Shown piece by piece: positions 8,522 through 18,510 of a stretch of 64,000 nt of DNA; positions within the stretch are counted from its first letter, which is position 1, and each line of letters opens with the position of its first letter. The notes beneath the pieces were generated by a model. That model was not told where the DNA came from. It saw only the letters and a list, made by a program, of their open reading frames with translations, and did not search any database. Source of the DNA: Flavobacterium kayseriense (lineage in GTDB: Bacteria; Bacteroidota; Bacteroidia; Flavobacteriales; Flavobacteriaceae); contig NZ_JACRUI010000001.1 of NCBI RefSeq assembly GCF_014305095.1, forward strand, positions 1,300,744 through 1,364,743, read 5' to 3'. Position numbers and translations under genes: made by a program.

Positions 8522-8959
8522 TTATCCTTTAGATATTTCGTTTGATAATTCATTCGTGTCATCTGCAGACCACGGAAAATGTTTTTTCAACTCTTCACCA
8601 GCTCTTAAAATTCCGTCTATTAAGCCTTGCTTGAAATTGCCGTTTTTAAAGTGTGCTACCATAATGTCTTTAGTACTATCCCAAAAATCATTAGCAACAA
8701 TATCGTTAATTCCTTGATCTCCACAAATTACAAAAGTTTTATCGGCTACAGCCAAATAAATTAAGACTCCGTTCTTTAACTGTGTTTCGTCCATTTTAAG
8801 TTCATTAAAAACTTCTAATGCGCGATCAAACGGATCTAGTTCTGTTGTTTTTTCAAGGTGTACTCTAATTTCTCCCGAGGTGTTTTTTTCAGCTACACGA
8901 ATGGCTTCAACAATTTCTTGCTCGTCCTCTTGCGTTAAAAAATCTTCTACTTTAGACAT
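8522..8959 (-). CDS. TPM domain protein, soluble
   Basis: 145-aa protein with a single TPM-like domain (SGEIRVHLE, NGVLIYLAVADKTFVICGDQGI) and neither signal peptide nor membrane helix. It is followed after one base by the membrane TPM protein, so the two are cotranscribed and probably translationally coupled. LemA is upstream; LemA-TPM-TPM triplets are common in Bacteroidota. A role in envelope quality control has been suggested for relatives, but nothing in this sequence proves it. Confidence 0.88.
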   Translation of the reverse strand: MSKVEDFLTQEDEQEIVEAIRVAEKNTSGEIRVHLEKTTELDPFDRALEVFNELKMDETQLKNGVLIYLAVADKTFVICGDQGINDIVANDFWDSTKDIMVAHFKNGNFKQGLIDGILRAGEELKKHFPWSADDTNELSNEISKG

Positions 8960-8995
8960 GAGTTGCTTTTTAGGGGATTAGTATGCTTTTAAAAT

Positions 8996-9058
8996 AGCAA
9001 ACCATTAAGAAACAAGATTCATTATTTCTCAATAATCTGTATTCCTTAATGGTTTGCT
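8996..9058. repeat. Long inverted repeat between lemA and TPM genes
   Basis: Perfect 14-bp arms AGCAAACCATTAAG (8996-9009) and CTTAATGGTTTGCT (9045-9058). The loop carries a nested hairpin, ATTATT-TCTC-AATAAT. On the minus strand it lies in the transcript between lemA and the first TPM gene and is followed by only four T, so it may be a leaky terminator or an mRNA-stabilising hairpin. Confidence 0.75.
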
Positions 9059-9082
9059 AGCAATGTAAATTTACTATTTTTT

Positions 9083-9670
9083 TTAAAATTTTACTTCTAC
9101 AGGTTTGTCAGCACCTTCAACTGAGTTGAAATATGCTTTTTCTTGGAAGCCAAACATTCCTGCAAAAATACTATTTGGAAACGTTTTGATGTGCGTATTG
9201 TATGGTTTTACAGATTCGTTAAAACGTGTTCTAGCGGTCAAAATTTGATTCTCTGTACTTGCTAATTCATCTTGTAATTTCAAAAAGTTTTGATTTGCTT
9301 TCAAATCAGGATAACGCTCTACTGAAACTAATAAACGGGATAAAGAGCTGCTTACACCGCTTTGCGCTTGATTGAATTGCGCTAATTGGTCTGCTGTAAT
9401 ATTAGTGGGGTCAATAGTTACTTGTGTAGCTTTAGCACGAGCTTCGATTACTGCAGTAAGAGTACTTTTTTCAAATTCTGCAGCACCTTTAACTGTGTTT
9501 ACTAAATTTCCAATAAGGTCATTACGTCTTTGGTAAGCTGTTTGAACATCTCCCCACGATTGTTCTATGTTTTGATTTAGTTCAACAGCAGTGTTATTAA
9601 TTCCTTTAACCCAGCTGTAGATTCCTATAATAACTACGGCGATAATAATCCACGGTAAAAACTTTTTCAT
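9083..9670 (-). CDS. LemA family protein
   Basis: 195-aa LemA protein: one N-terminal membrane helix (about residues 5-20, WIIIAVVIIGIYSW) and an extracytoplasmic four-helix bundle. The family signature runs NIEQSWGDVQTAYQRRNDLIGNLV near residue 37, ending with the ERYPDLKAN segment near 120. The function of LemA is unknown. It is the third gene in a run M23 peptidase, MerR regulator, lemA, TPM, TPM on the minus strand, with short gaps except for the hairpin after it. Confidence 0.93.
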   Translation of the reverse strand: MKKFLPWIIIAVVIIGIYSWVKGINNTAVELNQNIEQSWGDVQTAYQRRNDLIGNLVNTVKGAAEFEKSTLTAVIEARAKATQVTIDPTNITADQLAQFNQAQSGVSSSLSRLLVSVERYPDLKANQNFLKLQDELASTENQILTARTRFNESVKPYNTHIKTFPNSIFAGMFGFQEKAYFNSVEGADKPVEVKF

Positions 9671-9732
9671 GTTTGTTGTTTTTTAATTGATTTGTTATTT
9701 GATTGTTTGTAATGATGCAAGTTGTATTTAGA

Positions 9733-10065
9733 TTACAACTCGTTTTTAATATTAGTTAATTGTGTTCTAATTGTTTCTAATTTCCGAATGATTTCAAACT
9801 TATCAAGGGTCTTCTTTTGACCTTCCTTCAAGTGTGTTTTTGCTCCTTCAAGTGTAAAACCTCTTTCTTTTACAAGATGATAAATCAGTTGCAAATTTGT
9901 GACATCCTCAGGAGTGAACATGCGGTTTCCCTTAGCATTCTTTTTTGGCTTAAGAATATCAAACTCACTGTCCCAAAAACGGATCAGCGAAGCGTTCACA
10001 CCAAAAGCCTTGGCAACTTCGCCTATGCTGTAATACCTTTTGTCTTTAGAAAGTTCGATATGCAT
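9733..10065 (-). CDS. MerR family transcriptional regulator
   Basis: 110 aa. An N-terminal winged helix-turn-helix of the MerR type (YYSIGEVAKAFGVNASLIRFWDSE, residues 11-34) is followed by the wing (FTPEDVTNLQLI) and a short helical dimerisation tail. It lacks an effector-binding domain and metal-binding Cys residues, like the many short flavobacterial MerR proteins found next to M23 peptidase genes. It lies between the M23 peptidase and lemA and may control the block. Confidence 0.9.
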   Translation of the reverse strand: MHIELSKDKRYYSIGEVAKAFGVNASLIRFWDSEFDILKPKKNAKGNRMFTPEDVTNLQLIYHLVKERGFTLEGAKTHLKEGQKKTLDKFEIIRKLETIRTQLTNIKNEL

Positions 10066-10118
10066 ATTACTTTATTGATTTTTTGTTAATTAGATAACGA
10101 ATAATATTTCCAACTGTT

Positions 10119-11096
10119 TTAATCAAGTGACTGATTCTCTTGATTGGCTTTCTTGGAAATTGCCACATACTCTACTGCTGATATGTTTCCGTAATAAAAG
10201 TTCAAAGGATTAACCACTTTTCCATTTTTATGCACTTCATAATGCAAATGTGGCGCTTCAGATCTCCCTGTACTTCCTACGAATCCTATAATATCTCCCC
10301 TCTTAATTCTTTGTCCCGGTTTGCAATTGTATTTGCTTAAATGGGCGTACAATGTTTCGTATCCATAACCGTGCCTTATTACAATATGATTTCCATAACC
10401 AGAGGCTCTGTCATTTGCTTCTGTTACAACTCCGTCACCTGTAGCGAAAATTGGAGTACCTTTTTTTGCTGTAAAGTCCATGCCTTCATGCATTTTCCTT
10501 GCTTTTGTAAAAGGATCCGTCCTATATCCAAAACCGGATGCCATGTGTTTCAAATTCTCATTTCTGACAGGCTGAATGGCAGGTATGGCAGATAGTAATT
10601 TGTTTTTCTCCTTTGCTAATTTTAAAATATAGTCTAGCGATTTAGATTGTATTGCCAACTCTTTTGTCAATATGTCAACTTTTTTAGTCGTGGTTAATAC
10701 TAATTTCGAATTGTCATAGTCTTCTAATTCTCGGTATCTATTTGCATCAGTAAAACCAGCTTTGCGATCCTCCTCTGTAATAGGGGAGGTGTTAAAGTAG
10801 GTTCGATACAAGTTATTGTCACGATCTTCTACTGCCTGAATTACTACATTCAGTTGATCTATTTTTTTGTCCAGTACCGCGTAATTTAATTTCAAATTAG
10901 CGATTTCTCGCTCTTGCAATCTGTCTTTAGGTGTTTCAAAGTAAGGTGTGTTTAGTAAAACTACAAAACTCAGGACACCAAACAGTGCCGAAGCTACTAA
11001 AAACAAGACAACGAAGCCAAATTTCTTGCGTTTTTTCACTTTGATTTTGCGATATGCTAGATTTTCAGAGTCGTAATAATATTTTACTTTCGCCAT
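10119..11096 (-). CDS. Membrane-anchored M23 family metallopeptidase (MepM-like)
   Basis: 325-aa peptidoglycan endopeptidase. A Lys-rich cytoplasmic start precedes one membrane helix (about 27-49), then a coiled coil (about 75-170), then the LytM/M23 domain. Zn-binding motifs are visible: HEGMDF (first His and the Asp), and HLHYEV near residue 283. Both active-site halves are intact, so it should be catalytic rather than a regulator of amidases. A possible -7 element, TAAATTTG, lies at 11143-11150. It is divergent from alaS. Confidence 0.93.
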   Translation of the reverse strand: MAKVKYYYDSENLAYRKIKVKKRKKFGFVVLFLVASALFGVLSFVVLLNTPYFETPKDRLQEREIANLKLNYAVLDKKIDQLNVVIQAVEDRDNNLYRTYFNTSPITEEDRKAGFTDANRYRELEDYDNSKLVLTTTKKVDILTKELAIQSKSLDYILKLAKEKNKLLSAIPAIQPVRNENLKHMASGFGYRTDPFTKARKMHEGMDFTAKKGTPIFATGDGVVTEANDRASGYGNHIVIRHGYGYETLYAHLSKYNCKPGQRIKRGDIIGFVGSTGRSEAPHLHYEVHKNGKVVNPLNFYYGNISAVEYVAISKKANQENQSLD

Positions 11097-11201
11097 ATTT
11101 TAAAATACCCTATTTTTGTGCCCTATAAAAAGGTTAGTTGAACAAATTTAATAAATGTTTCATTCGTACCACTGCTTTTTTTATAATAATAATAATAAGG
11201 G

Positions 11202-11342
11202 CCTAATCCAGCTATTCGTTTCAAGTTCTCGTTTAGCAATCTTTTTTTCTAAGCTGTTGCAGGAGCTTCCTTTGGTCGCCCTGCACCATCAAGAAAAAAA
11301 TAGATTGCCTAAACTCTAAGCTTTTCACTATTATCTGGGGCA
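11202..11342. repeat. Intergenic palindromic element, copy B (long form)
   Basis: Arms GCTATTCGTTTC...GCAATCTTTTTTT at the left and AAAAAATAGATTGC...TTTTCACTATTATC at the right. GTTTAGCAATCT pairs with AGATTGCCTAAAC. The centre contains GGAGCTTCCTTTGGTCGCCC, shared almost unchanged with copy C. It fills most of the 330-bp gap between the divergent M23 gene and alaS. I see nothing else in that gap apart from promoter sequence. Confidence 0.75.
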
Positions 11343-11423
11343 AACAAAATAATAACCAAATAGTTAAAGTTGGTTTAAACGTTGAAAAATGTTAAACCTT
11401 GAACTTTAAACAAATCTTAATAA

Positions 11424-14060
11424 ATGAAATCACAAGACATTCGAAAAGCATTTTTACAATTCTTTGAAAGCAAAGGACACTTAATCGTTCCCTCGGCACC
11501 TATAGTTCTTAAGGACGATCCCACTTTGATGTTCAATAACTCCGGTATGGCCCAGTTTAAAGAATATTTTTTAGGAAATGCAGTTCCAAAAAGTAATCGC
11601 ATCACCGATACTCAAAAATGCCTTCGTGTTTCAGGTAAACATAATGACTTAGAGGACGTAGGTTTTGATACTTACCACCACACCATGTTTGAGATGCTTG
11701 GTAACTGGTCATTTGGTGATTATTTTAAAAAAGACGCTATTCCATGGGCTTGGGAATTTTTAACTGAGGTTTTAAAAATAGATAAAGACCGTCTGTACGT
11801 GTCTGTTTTTGAAGGAAACGAAGCCGAAAATGTTCCTTTTGATCAAGAAGCATTCGATATCTGGAAGCAGTTTGTTCCCGAAGATCGTATTGTTCTTGGG
11901 AATAAGAAGGACAACTTTTGGGAAATGGGTGACCAAGGACCATGCGGACCTTGTTCAGAAATACATATCGATATACGTACTAGCCAAGAGAGAGCAGCCG
12001 TTTCAGGTTTTAGCCTTGTCAATGCAGATCATCCTCAAGTAGTCGAAATTTGGAACAACGTTTTTATGGAATTTAACCGTAAAGCCGATGGATCATTAGA
12101 AAAATTACCAGCGCAACACGTAGATACCGGAATGGGATTTGAGCGTTTGTGTATGGCAATGCAAAGTGTAACGTCAAATTATGATACCGATGTTTTTACA
12201 CCGCTGATTGCTAAAGTAGAGCAGATCACAGGATTGAAATATACTTCAAACGAAATTAAAAACGTTTCTGAAGAACAAAATAAAACCAATATCGCAATTC
12301 GTGTCATTGTAGATCACGTCCGTGCTGTAGCTTTCGCTATTGCTGATGGACAATTACCATCGAATACTGGAGCAGGTTATGTAATTCGTAGAATTTTACG
12401 TCGTGCTATTCGCTATGGTTTTACCTTTTTGGATACCAAAGAACCTTTTATCTTTCAATTGGTTGCTGTATTGGCTGATCAAATGGGCGAATTTTTCCCT
12501 GAAATTAGAAAACAACAAGCGTTGGTGACTAATGTTATTCGCGAAGAAGAGGCTTCTTTTTTAAGAACGTTGGACCAAGGATTACAATTGTTAGATAAAG
12601 TTATAGCTGAAACAAATGGTAAAGAGGTAAACGGCGCCAAAGCATTCGAACTCTACGATACTTTTGGTTTTCCAATCGATTTAACGGCTTTGATATTAAG
12701 AGAAAGAGGTTTCAGTTTAGATGAAGCTGGTTTTGAAAAAGCAATGCAAGAACAAAAATCACGTTCTCGCGCTGCCTCAGAGGTTTCTACTGATGACTGG
12801 AAAATTCTGGTTGAAGGTAATACCGAAACATTTGTTGGATACGACCAAGTAGAAAACGAAGTAAATATAACTCGTATTCGTAAAGTAGATTCTAAGAAAG
12901 ATGGTGTTTTGTACCAAATCGTTTTAGACGCTACTCCTTTCTACCCTGAAGGTGGAGGACAAGTAGGGGATAAAGGAATTTTAGTTTCGGCAAACGAAAC
13001 CATCGAAATTATTGATACTAAAAAGGAAAATAATTTGATTTTGCATTTTGCTAAGCAATTACCCGAAAATGTAAAAGCAAGTTTTGTTGCCAAAGTAGAT
13101 ACGGACTTAAGAGGATTGTCCTCTAAAAATCACTCGGCGACTCACTTAATGCATCTTGCGTTACGTACTATTTTAGGAACGCATGTTGAGCAAAAAGGAT
13201 CGTTGGTAAATGCCAATAACTTGCGTTTTGACTTCTCGCATTTTTCAAAAGTAACAGACGAAGAATTACAACAAGTTGAGGATTTTGTTAATGCAAGAAT
13301 TCAAGAGCAATTGCCATTAGTTGAAAGAAGAAGTATTCCTATTCAGCAGGCGTTAGACGAAGGTGCAATGGCATTGTTTGGCGAGAAGTATGGTGATAAT
13401 GTGCGTGCTATCAAATTTGGTGATAGTATAGAATTGTGTGGAGGAATTCATGTAAACAACACAGGAGATATTTGGTCTTTTAAAATCGTCTCTGAAGGAG
13501 CGGTTGCTGCAGGTATTCGTCGTATCGAGGCAATTACAGCTGATGCCGTTAAAAAGTTTTATAGCGCACAAGAGTCGTTGTTAAGCGAAATAAAATCGAC
13601 TTTAAAAAATCCACAAGATATTAGTAAAGCTGTTGTTGCCTTGCAAGAAGATAATGCGAAGTTAAAAAAACAGTTAGAAGTGATGTTGAAAGACAAAGCT
13701 AAAAAAATGAAAGGCGAATTGGCTCAAGAGATTCAACTTATAAATGGAGTTCAATTTTTGGCGAAACAAGTCGATTTAAGCCCAGAAGGAGTGAAAGACT
13801 TGGCTTATGAATTAGGGAATTTAGGGACAAATGTTTTTTTAGTTTTAGCAACAGCCGAGGAAGGAAAACCAATGCTGTCTTGTTACATCTCTAAAGAGTT
13901 AGTAGCGGATAAAAACTTAAACGCTGGACAAGTCGTTCGTGAATTAGGTAAGTTTATTCAAGGTGGAGGAGGCGGTCAGCCGTTCTTTGCAACTGCGGGC
14001 GGTAAAAATGCAGCTGGAATTCCGGAAGCGTTACTTAATGCAATTGATTTTGTGAAATAA
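11424..14060 (+). CDS. alaS: Alanine--tRNA ligase
   Basis: Class II synthetase charging tRNA-Ala; 878 aa, a full-length enzyme. The aminoacylation domain opens with [14 protein letters not shown] and contains the motif region [13 protein letters not shown] near residue 67. The editing domain has the zinc-site motif HSATHLMH near 570 and [11 protein letters not shown] near 672. The C-terminal coiled coil and C-Ala domain end with a [15 protein letters not shown] motif. The ATG at 11424 gives the standard [11 protein letters not shown] start. The next gene follows about 120 bp later with its own promoter. Confidence 0.97.
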   Translation: MKSQDIRKAFLQFFESKGHLIVPSAPIVLKDDPTLMFNNSGMAQFKEYFLGNAVPKSNRITDTQKCLRVSGKHNDLEDVGFDTYHHTMFEMLGNWSFGDYFKKDAIPWAWEFLTEVLKIDKDRLYVSVFEGNEAENVPFDQEAFDIWKQFVPEDRIVLGNKKDNFWEMGDQGPCGPCSEIHIDIRTSQERAAVSGFSLVNADHPQVVEIWNNVFMEFNRKADGSLEKLPAQHVDTGMGFERLCMAMQSVTSNYDTDVFTPLIAKVEQITGLKYTSNEIKNVSEEQNKTNIAIRVIVDHVRAVAFAIADGQLPSNTGAGYVIRRILRRAIRYGFTFLDTKEPFIFQLVAVLADQMGEFFPEIRKQQALVTNVIREEEASFLRTLDQGLQLLDKVIAETNGKEVNGAKAFELYDTFGFPIDLTALILRERGFSLDEAGFEKAMQEQKSRSRAASEVSTDDWKILVEGNTETFVGYDQVENEVNITRIRKVDSKKDGVLYQIVLDATPFYPEGGGQVGDKGILVSANETIEIIDTKKENNLILHFAKQLPENVKASFVAKVDTDLRGLSSKNHSATHLMHLALRTILGTHVEQKGSLVNANNLRFDFSHFSKVTDEELQQVEDFVNARIQEQLPLVERRSIPIQQALDEGAMALFGEKYGDNVRAIKFGDSIELCGGIHVNNTGDIWSFKIVSEGAVAAGIRRIEAITADAVKKFYSAQESLLSEIKSTLKNPQDISKAVVALQEDNAKLKKQLEVMLKDKAKKMKGELAQEIQLINGVQFLAKQVDLSPEGVKDLAYELGNLGTNVFLVLATAEEGKPMLSCYISKELVADKNLNAGQVVRELGKFIQGGGGGQPFFATAGGKNAAGIPEALLNAIDFVK

Positions 14061-14103
14061 ATCATGAAGTTCAGAACGATTTAGATTTAAGGCATAGATT
14101 TTG

Positions 14104-14111
14104 TAACTTTG
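14104..14111 (+). promoter_or_regulatory. Promoter -7 element for the lipoprotein-GSCFA-DUF4230 operon
   Basis: TAACTTTG, 69 bp before the chosen ATG of the first gene. The distance is rather long and the -33 element is weak. Confidence 0.4.
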
Positions 14112-14180
14112 TACTAACTTATGGGGCCATTCTTTCTAGTTAATTGCGCCATGAAGGTTTTTTTTAAAAAAAATAAGCAT

Positions 14181-14957
14181 ATGAAGAGAATAATTAAAGT
14201 TTGTGTTTTATCGGTGATGTTGGTTCTTTTTTATTCTTGTGCGAATGATAAAAGTAATGACGCCAAATTATTGAGAAAGCTAATAGAAACTGTTGAGGAT
14301 AGTTCTAAAGTCACTACTGTGCTTACTTATAAAGATAACGAAATTGTAAGTACTGATAATAGTAATGAACATGTTGATTATACTTATACTGATGGCTTAA
14401 TTACTACAATCGTGAGTAAAAAGAAAAGTGATCAGTCACTAGTAAGTACTTCTTTTACGTATGATAAAGGCAAACTTGTTCAAGCTAAATCGTCTGATGG
14501 ATCGGAGACAAATTATACTCATAGTGCTGATGGATCGGTAACCTATGAGCATTTTGCAAGTAACGACAAAGAAGGTCTAATAAAACAATTTCATGGCGTT
14601 CTTACTTTTGAAGAGGGAAACCTTGTTAAGGATAATAGGGTTTTAGATAATAGTGAAGTCAATTTAATAACTAAAATTGATGCGAGCTATGAATATGACA
14701 CAAAGAATAATCCTTGGTTTAATATTAAGGCTTTTGATAAATTACTGATTTATAATGAGTTGATTTCGGTAAATAATAGTATGCTCAGCGTGATTGAAAA
14801 CAACACTACAAATACTAAAGAGGATCAAATTATATCATCTGCAAAAATGCATAAAAGTATTTTTAAGTATGATAGTGATGATTATCCTAAAGAGCAAATC
14901 AGCGAAAACGCAAAAAGTAATTCAGGATATTTGAAATCTGAATATATTTACGAATAA
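14181..14957 (+). CDS. Hypothetical lipoprotein with YD-like repeats
   Basis: 258 aa. The ATG at 14181 is chosen because it begins a lipoprotein signal with lipobox FYSC (Cys19); an in-frame extension to 14121 adds 20 codons without a sensible signal. The mature protein has several short beta-repeat units of the type YTYTDGLIT, FTYDKGKLV and YTHSADGSVTYEH, reminiscent of RHS/YD repeats and predicting a beta-rich surface protein. No enzymatic motif. It is 17 bp upstream of the GSCFA gene and is probably cotranscribed with it. Confidence 0.8.
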   Translation: MKRIIKVCVLSVMLVLFYSCANDKSNDAKLLRKLIETVEDSSKVTTVLTYKDNEIVSTDNSNEHVDYTYTDGLITTIVSKKKSDQSLVSTSFTYDKGKLVQAKSSDGSETNYTHSADGSVTYEHFASNDKEGLIKQFHGVLTFEEGNLVKDNRVLDNSEVNLITKIDASYEYDTKNNPWFNIKAFDKLLIYNELISVNNSMLSVIENNTTNTKEDQIISSAKMHKSIFKYDSDDYPKEQISENAKSNSGYLKSEYIYE

Positions 14958-14974
14958 AATTCAGCATAATTTTA

Positions 14975-15925
14975 ATGCAATTTAGAACCCAAATACCCAT
15001 TTCTCAAAGCAATCATTTAATTGATTACAACGTAAAGATGGTGTCTTTGGGTTCTTGCTTTGCAGAAAATATGTCCGCAAAGTTAGACTACTATCAATTT
15101 CAGAACTACTGCAATCCTTTTGGGATTATTTTTAATCCTAGTTCTATTGAGAAACTAATCGATCGCATAACAACGAAAAAGTACTATACTGAAAAAGATA
15201 TTTTTTTTTACAATGAGCATTGGCATTGCTTTGAATTGCATTCGCAGTTCTCTAATCCAAATAAAGAACTGTTTCTAATTTCAATTAATGGATTAATTGA
15301 CGTTACAAGGCAAAAAATAGAACAAGCTTCCCAGATTATTATTACTTATGGAACTGCTTGGATTTATAGATCACGTGAAAGTATGGAAATTGTTGCTAAC
15401 TGTCATAAAGTACCGCAAAAGGAGTTCGATAAAGAGTTGCTTTCAGTCGCTTTGATTCAGGAAAGTATAACTAATACGATCGAGCTGATTCGTTCTATAA
15501 ATCCTTCAGCCTCTTTTATTTTTACAATTTCTCCAGTACGCCATATAAAAGATGGTTTTGTACAAAATCAATTAAGTAAATCACATTTGTTTAGTGCTTT
15601 ACATGATGTTTTACAAAAAAAGAATGACGGGGTTAGCTATTTTCCTAGCTACGAAATTATGATGGATGAGTTGCGAGATTATCGTTTCTATACGGAAGAT
15701 ATGTTGCATCCTAATCAAGTGGCAATTGATTATATTTGGGAACGGTTTGTGGATACTGCTATAAGTGCGCATTCGAAAGAAACGATGATAGAGATAGATT
15801 CAATTCAAAAATCTTTACAACATCGATCTTTCAACCCAAGTTCTGATAGTCATCAAAAATTTGAAATTAAATTACAAGCTAAAATAGCTAAAATGGTTTC
15901 GCAGTATTCATTTATGAAATTCTAA
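14975..15925 (+). CDS. GSCFA domain protein
   Basis: 316 aa. The name-giving motif GSCFA is at residues 27-31 (VSLGSCFAENMSAKL). The family is related to SGNH/GDSL hydrolases; its substrate is unknown, although the Ser of the motif and a C-terminal DMLHPNQVA block (Asp...His) resemble a SGNH catalytic triad. No signal peptide, so it is cytoplasmic. It is placed after alaS and two bases before the DUF4230 gene; the three downstream genes form an operon. Confidence 0.92.
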   Translation: MQFRTQIPISQSNHLIDYNVKMVSLGSCFAENMSAKLDYYQFQNYCNPFGIIFNPSSIEKLIDRITTKKYYTEKDIFFYNEHWHCFELHSQFSNPNKELFLISINGLIDVTRQKIEQASQIIITYGTAWIYRSRESMEIVANCHKVPQKEFDKELLSVALIQESITNTIELIRSINPSASFIFTISPVRHIKDGFVQNQLSKSHLFSALHDVLQKKNDGVSYFPSYEIMMDELRDYRFYTEDMLHPNQVAIDYIWERFVDTAISAHSKETMIEIDSIQKSLQHRSFNPSSDSHQKFEIKLQAKIAKMVSQYSFMKF

Positions 15926-15927
15926 CT

Positions 15928-16548
15928 ATGTTAAAAAGATTCTTGATATTCATCGGTTTAATCGCCACGGTATTTTTACTTTTCAAGTTTTGTGATTTTA
16001 AAAAATCAGATGATTCCACTACTGTAGATAGCGCAGGCTTGATTCAGCAGCAAATACTTAATGTTGGAAAACTCATCGTTACTGAAGGTCATTTCTCTGA
16101 GGTAATAACATATAAAAATCAGGAGAAATATTTGATGGGAATGGTCACATTTGATAAAAAAGCTTTAGTTATCGTAAATGCAGATGTTACGGTTGCCTAT
16201 GATTTACATCAAATGAAATATGATATAGATGAGGCGAATAAAACCATTTCTATAATTTATATTCCAAAAGAAGAGATTAAAATTAATCCCGATATTAAAT
16301 TTTATGATGTAGAGCAAAGTAAATTAAATCCGTTTACAGGAGATGATTATAATAAAATTAATGCTTCGGTTAAGGCTAGCTTAGCGAAAAAGATTCAAAA
16401 ATCTACACTGAAATCGAATGCCCAAAATAGATTAATTAGTGAATTGTCCCAGATATTGATTACTACTCGAAACCTAGGTTGGGTATTAAAGTACGATGGT
16501 AAAGTAATCGAAAGCGATTCAGAGCTTGGGAAGCAAATTAAGTTGTAA
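15928..16548 (+). CDS. DUF4230 domain protein
   Basis: 206 aa. An N-terminal membrane helix (about 4-20) is followed by the DUF4230 domain, with NVGKLIVTEGHFSEV near residue 45 and a later KSTLKSNAQNRLISELSQIL helix. It is probably anchored in the inner membrane and faces the periplasm. The function of the family is unknown. The start lies two bases after the GSCFA stop, so translation is probably coupled. A strong terminator follows. Confidence 0.88.
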   Translation: MLKRFLIFIGLIATVFLLFKFCDFKKSDDSTTVDSAGLIQQQILNVGKLIVTEGHFSEVITYKNQEKYLMGMVTFDKKALVIVNADVTVAYDLHQMKYDIDEANKTISIIYIPKEEIKINPDIKFYDVEQSKLNPFTGDDYNKINASVKASLAKKIQKSTLKSNAQNRLISELSQILITTRNLGWVLKYDGKVIESDSELGKQIKL

Positions 16549-16613
16549 AGCGTTTCTATTATTAATTTAACAGTAAAGTGCTTTAACTGATAAATACTGA
16601 TGTTGCATGATAT

Positions 16614-16657
16614 AACCGCAAAATCGAGCTATCTATATATCGATTTTGCGGTTTTTT
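16614..16657 (+). terminator. Terminator of the GSCFA-DUF4230 operon
   Basis: Perfect 14-bp arms AACCGCAAAATCGA and TCGATTTTGCGGTT with a 12-nt loop, then a T run. Confidence 0.85.
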
Positions 16658-16708
16658 AATGACTTTGTCACACAATTAAGTTATTGAGCTAGTGTGAGAC
16701 TTAAATTT

Positions 16709-18466
16709 TCATGCTGTTGCTTTCTCAAAAATTAAGTCCAAGCCTCCAGATATTAAATGGGCTACTTCTGGTCTTTTTATTTTTTGTTCCTCTAGATAAG
16801 TAACTACAAGGTCTAGTAATTGTGATTCGTTACGTTCGTTCAATAACTCAGCAATTTCTACCGAAAGTAACCAGTCTCTAGAGTGATTGTTTCGTAGGTT
16901 TTCAAATATTGGTGCTAGCGCAGCTTTCTTATCTTTTGTTTCACGAATGTTCCGTACTTGTTGGTAAAGTACTTCTAAATCATCTCGTTCTGCGGACTGT
17001 TGTGCTTTTATCGTTGTGCTTGAAGGCATATGAGTTATCAAATCAAAACTATTTACATCAGCTGGACCAGAATAAGCTGAAACCACTTTCTTGCCTACAG
17101 CCATGTCGTATACGCCCCAGTCCGGTTGGAACAATACAGTTTCGCCATGCGTTACCGTACAGTTTTTAAAGCGAATTAAAATAATTTCTCCCCTTAAGTT
17201 TCTTGAACCCGTTACAATTTCACCCTCAACAATAATTCCGCCTTCAAACTCTAGTTTTACCGTTTTAGATTCTAATATATCATAGGCATTCAAGTCTTTT
17301 GGACTCATATCTTCGATAGCAAGGTTGATGCCTTCTAGTTTTCCTATGGGACTACCAAAACCATCAGGATGTGTCAATGTTCCGTGACCAACTAATTCCT
17401 TTTCACGGTAAGCCAATGCTGTTTTACCTGTAGTTTGAATATAGATTGGTTTGCCATCTTGCGCAATAACATTGGTGAAAACGCCCGAAACTTGCAAGCC
17501 CGTACTCAATTCAATAGTTCCTAGTGCTGCTGAATCAATTAATTTTTCAACTCCGGATAGTCCGCCTGTCCTCAAAGCCATTTTATTTGCAAACTCCTCA
17601 AGAACTAAATTCAAATAAGCAAATGTTGGCGTAACATATAATTGGGGCTGCAATTTAGTAATGTCAAAACTTTGGTAAGCCGCAGAGATGTCATAGGGAA
17701 TTTTCTTTACTTGATCGGTCATGCAATAGGCACTTTCACCAATAGAGGATAGTAATCCCGCACCATAAATCTTCGGATTATTTACGGTTCCTATTAAGCC
17801 ATATTCCACAGTCCACCAGTGAAGGTTGCGTATTTGAGCCATTTCTGATAGTTCACCCATATTGTTTTGCAAGTCTTCAACTGCTTTTTCGGCGGCGTCA
17901 ATCGTAGCTTGTGGCGTACCTTCGGCTTCTTTCACAATTGATAAAAGTCGGATTGCCTCATACATCTCGTAATCCTTGCTTGACGAAATCGCTTTACATC
18001 CTATTTCACCAAAACGGCGTAAATATTCGGCATATTCAGGATTGGCAATAATAGGCGCGTGCCCTGCACCCTCATGAATAATATCTGGAGCCGGTGTGTA
18101 TTCAATATGTTCTAACTGACGAATATCTGATGCAATCACTAGAACGTTATAAGCCTGAAACTCCATAAAAGCGTTAGGCGGAATAAAGCCGTCTACAGCA
18201 ACAGCAGCCCAACCTATCTCGGTCAAAATGCGGTTCATTCCGTACATACTTGGGATATTGTCTACCTCAATTCCAGTTTTTTTCAAGCCATCTAAGTACG
18301 AGCTGTGCGCCACTTGCGAAAGGTAATCTACGTTTTTACGCATTACATAGCGCCAAACCGCCTGATTAATAGGCGTGTAATCGCTATAATCCTGAGCTTT
18401 AATAAATTGCTTTAAATGTTTGGGTAATCGGTCTAATAAGGGATTACTTTCAATTGTTGCATTCAT
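16709..18466 (-). CDS. Aromatic amino acid hydroxylase (phenylalanine hydroxylase family)
   Basis: Pterin- and iron-dependent aromatic amino acid hydroxylase, probably converting phenylalanine to tyrosine. The catalytic domain fills about residues 20-320. Iron ligands are visible as His131 and His136 in HEGAGH and Glu221 in WWTVEYGLIG. The protein is 585 aa, roughly twice the size of the single-domain bacterial enzyme. The C-terminal 250 residues start with a beta-rich segment (FEGGIIVEGEIVTGSRN) and end in a helical region; I do not recognise them. There is no N-terminal ACT domain. A -7 element lies 26 bp upstream. Confidence 0.9.
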   Translation of the reverse strand: MNATIESNPLLDRLPKHLKQFIKAQDYSDYTPINQAVWRYVMRKNVDYLSQVAHSSYLDGLKKTGIEVDNIPSMYGMNRILTEIGWAAVAVDGFIPPNAFMEFQAYNVLVIASDIRQLEHIEYTPAPDIIHEGAGHAPIIANPEYAEYLRRFGEIGCKAISSSKDYEMYEAIRLLSIVKEAEGTPQATIDAAEKAVEDLQNNMGELSEMAQIRNLHWWTVEYGLIGTVNNPKIYGAGLLSSIGESAYCMTDQVKKIPYDISAAYQSFDITKLQPQLYVTPTFAYLNLVLEEFANKMALRTGGLSGVEKLIDSAALGTIELSTGLQVSGVFTNVIAQDGKPIYIQTTGKTALAYREKELVGHGTLTHPDGFGSPIGKLEGINLAIEDMSPKDLNAYDILESKTVKLEFEGGIIVEGEIVTGSRNLRGEIILIRFKNCTVTHGETVLFQPDWGVYDMAVGKKVVSAYSGPADVNSFDLITHMPSSTTIKAQQSAERDDLEVLYQQVRNIRETKDKKAALAPIFENLRNNHSRDWLLSVEIAELLNERNESQLLDLVVTYLEEQKIKRPEVAHLISGGLDLIFEKATA

Positions 18467-18491
18467 ATCGAAAACGTTGTAGTTTAAGTTA

Positions 18492-18499
18492 CAAAAGTA
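18492..18499 (-). promoter_or_regulatory. Promoter -7 element of the aromatic amino acid hydroxylase
   Basis: TACTTTTG on the minus strand, 25 bp before the ATG. No consensus -33. Confidence 0.45.
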
Positions 18500-18510
18500 C
18501 GAATTATAGA

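Noticed and set aside
10341..10595. 84-codon plus-strand frame inside the M23 peptidase gene
   Set aside because: Lies fully within a gene with strong homology and both M23 zinc motifs.
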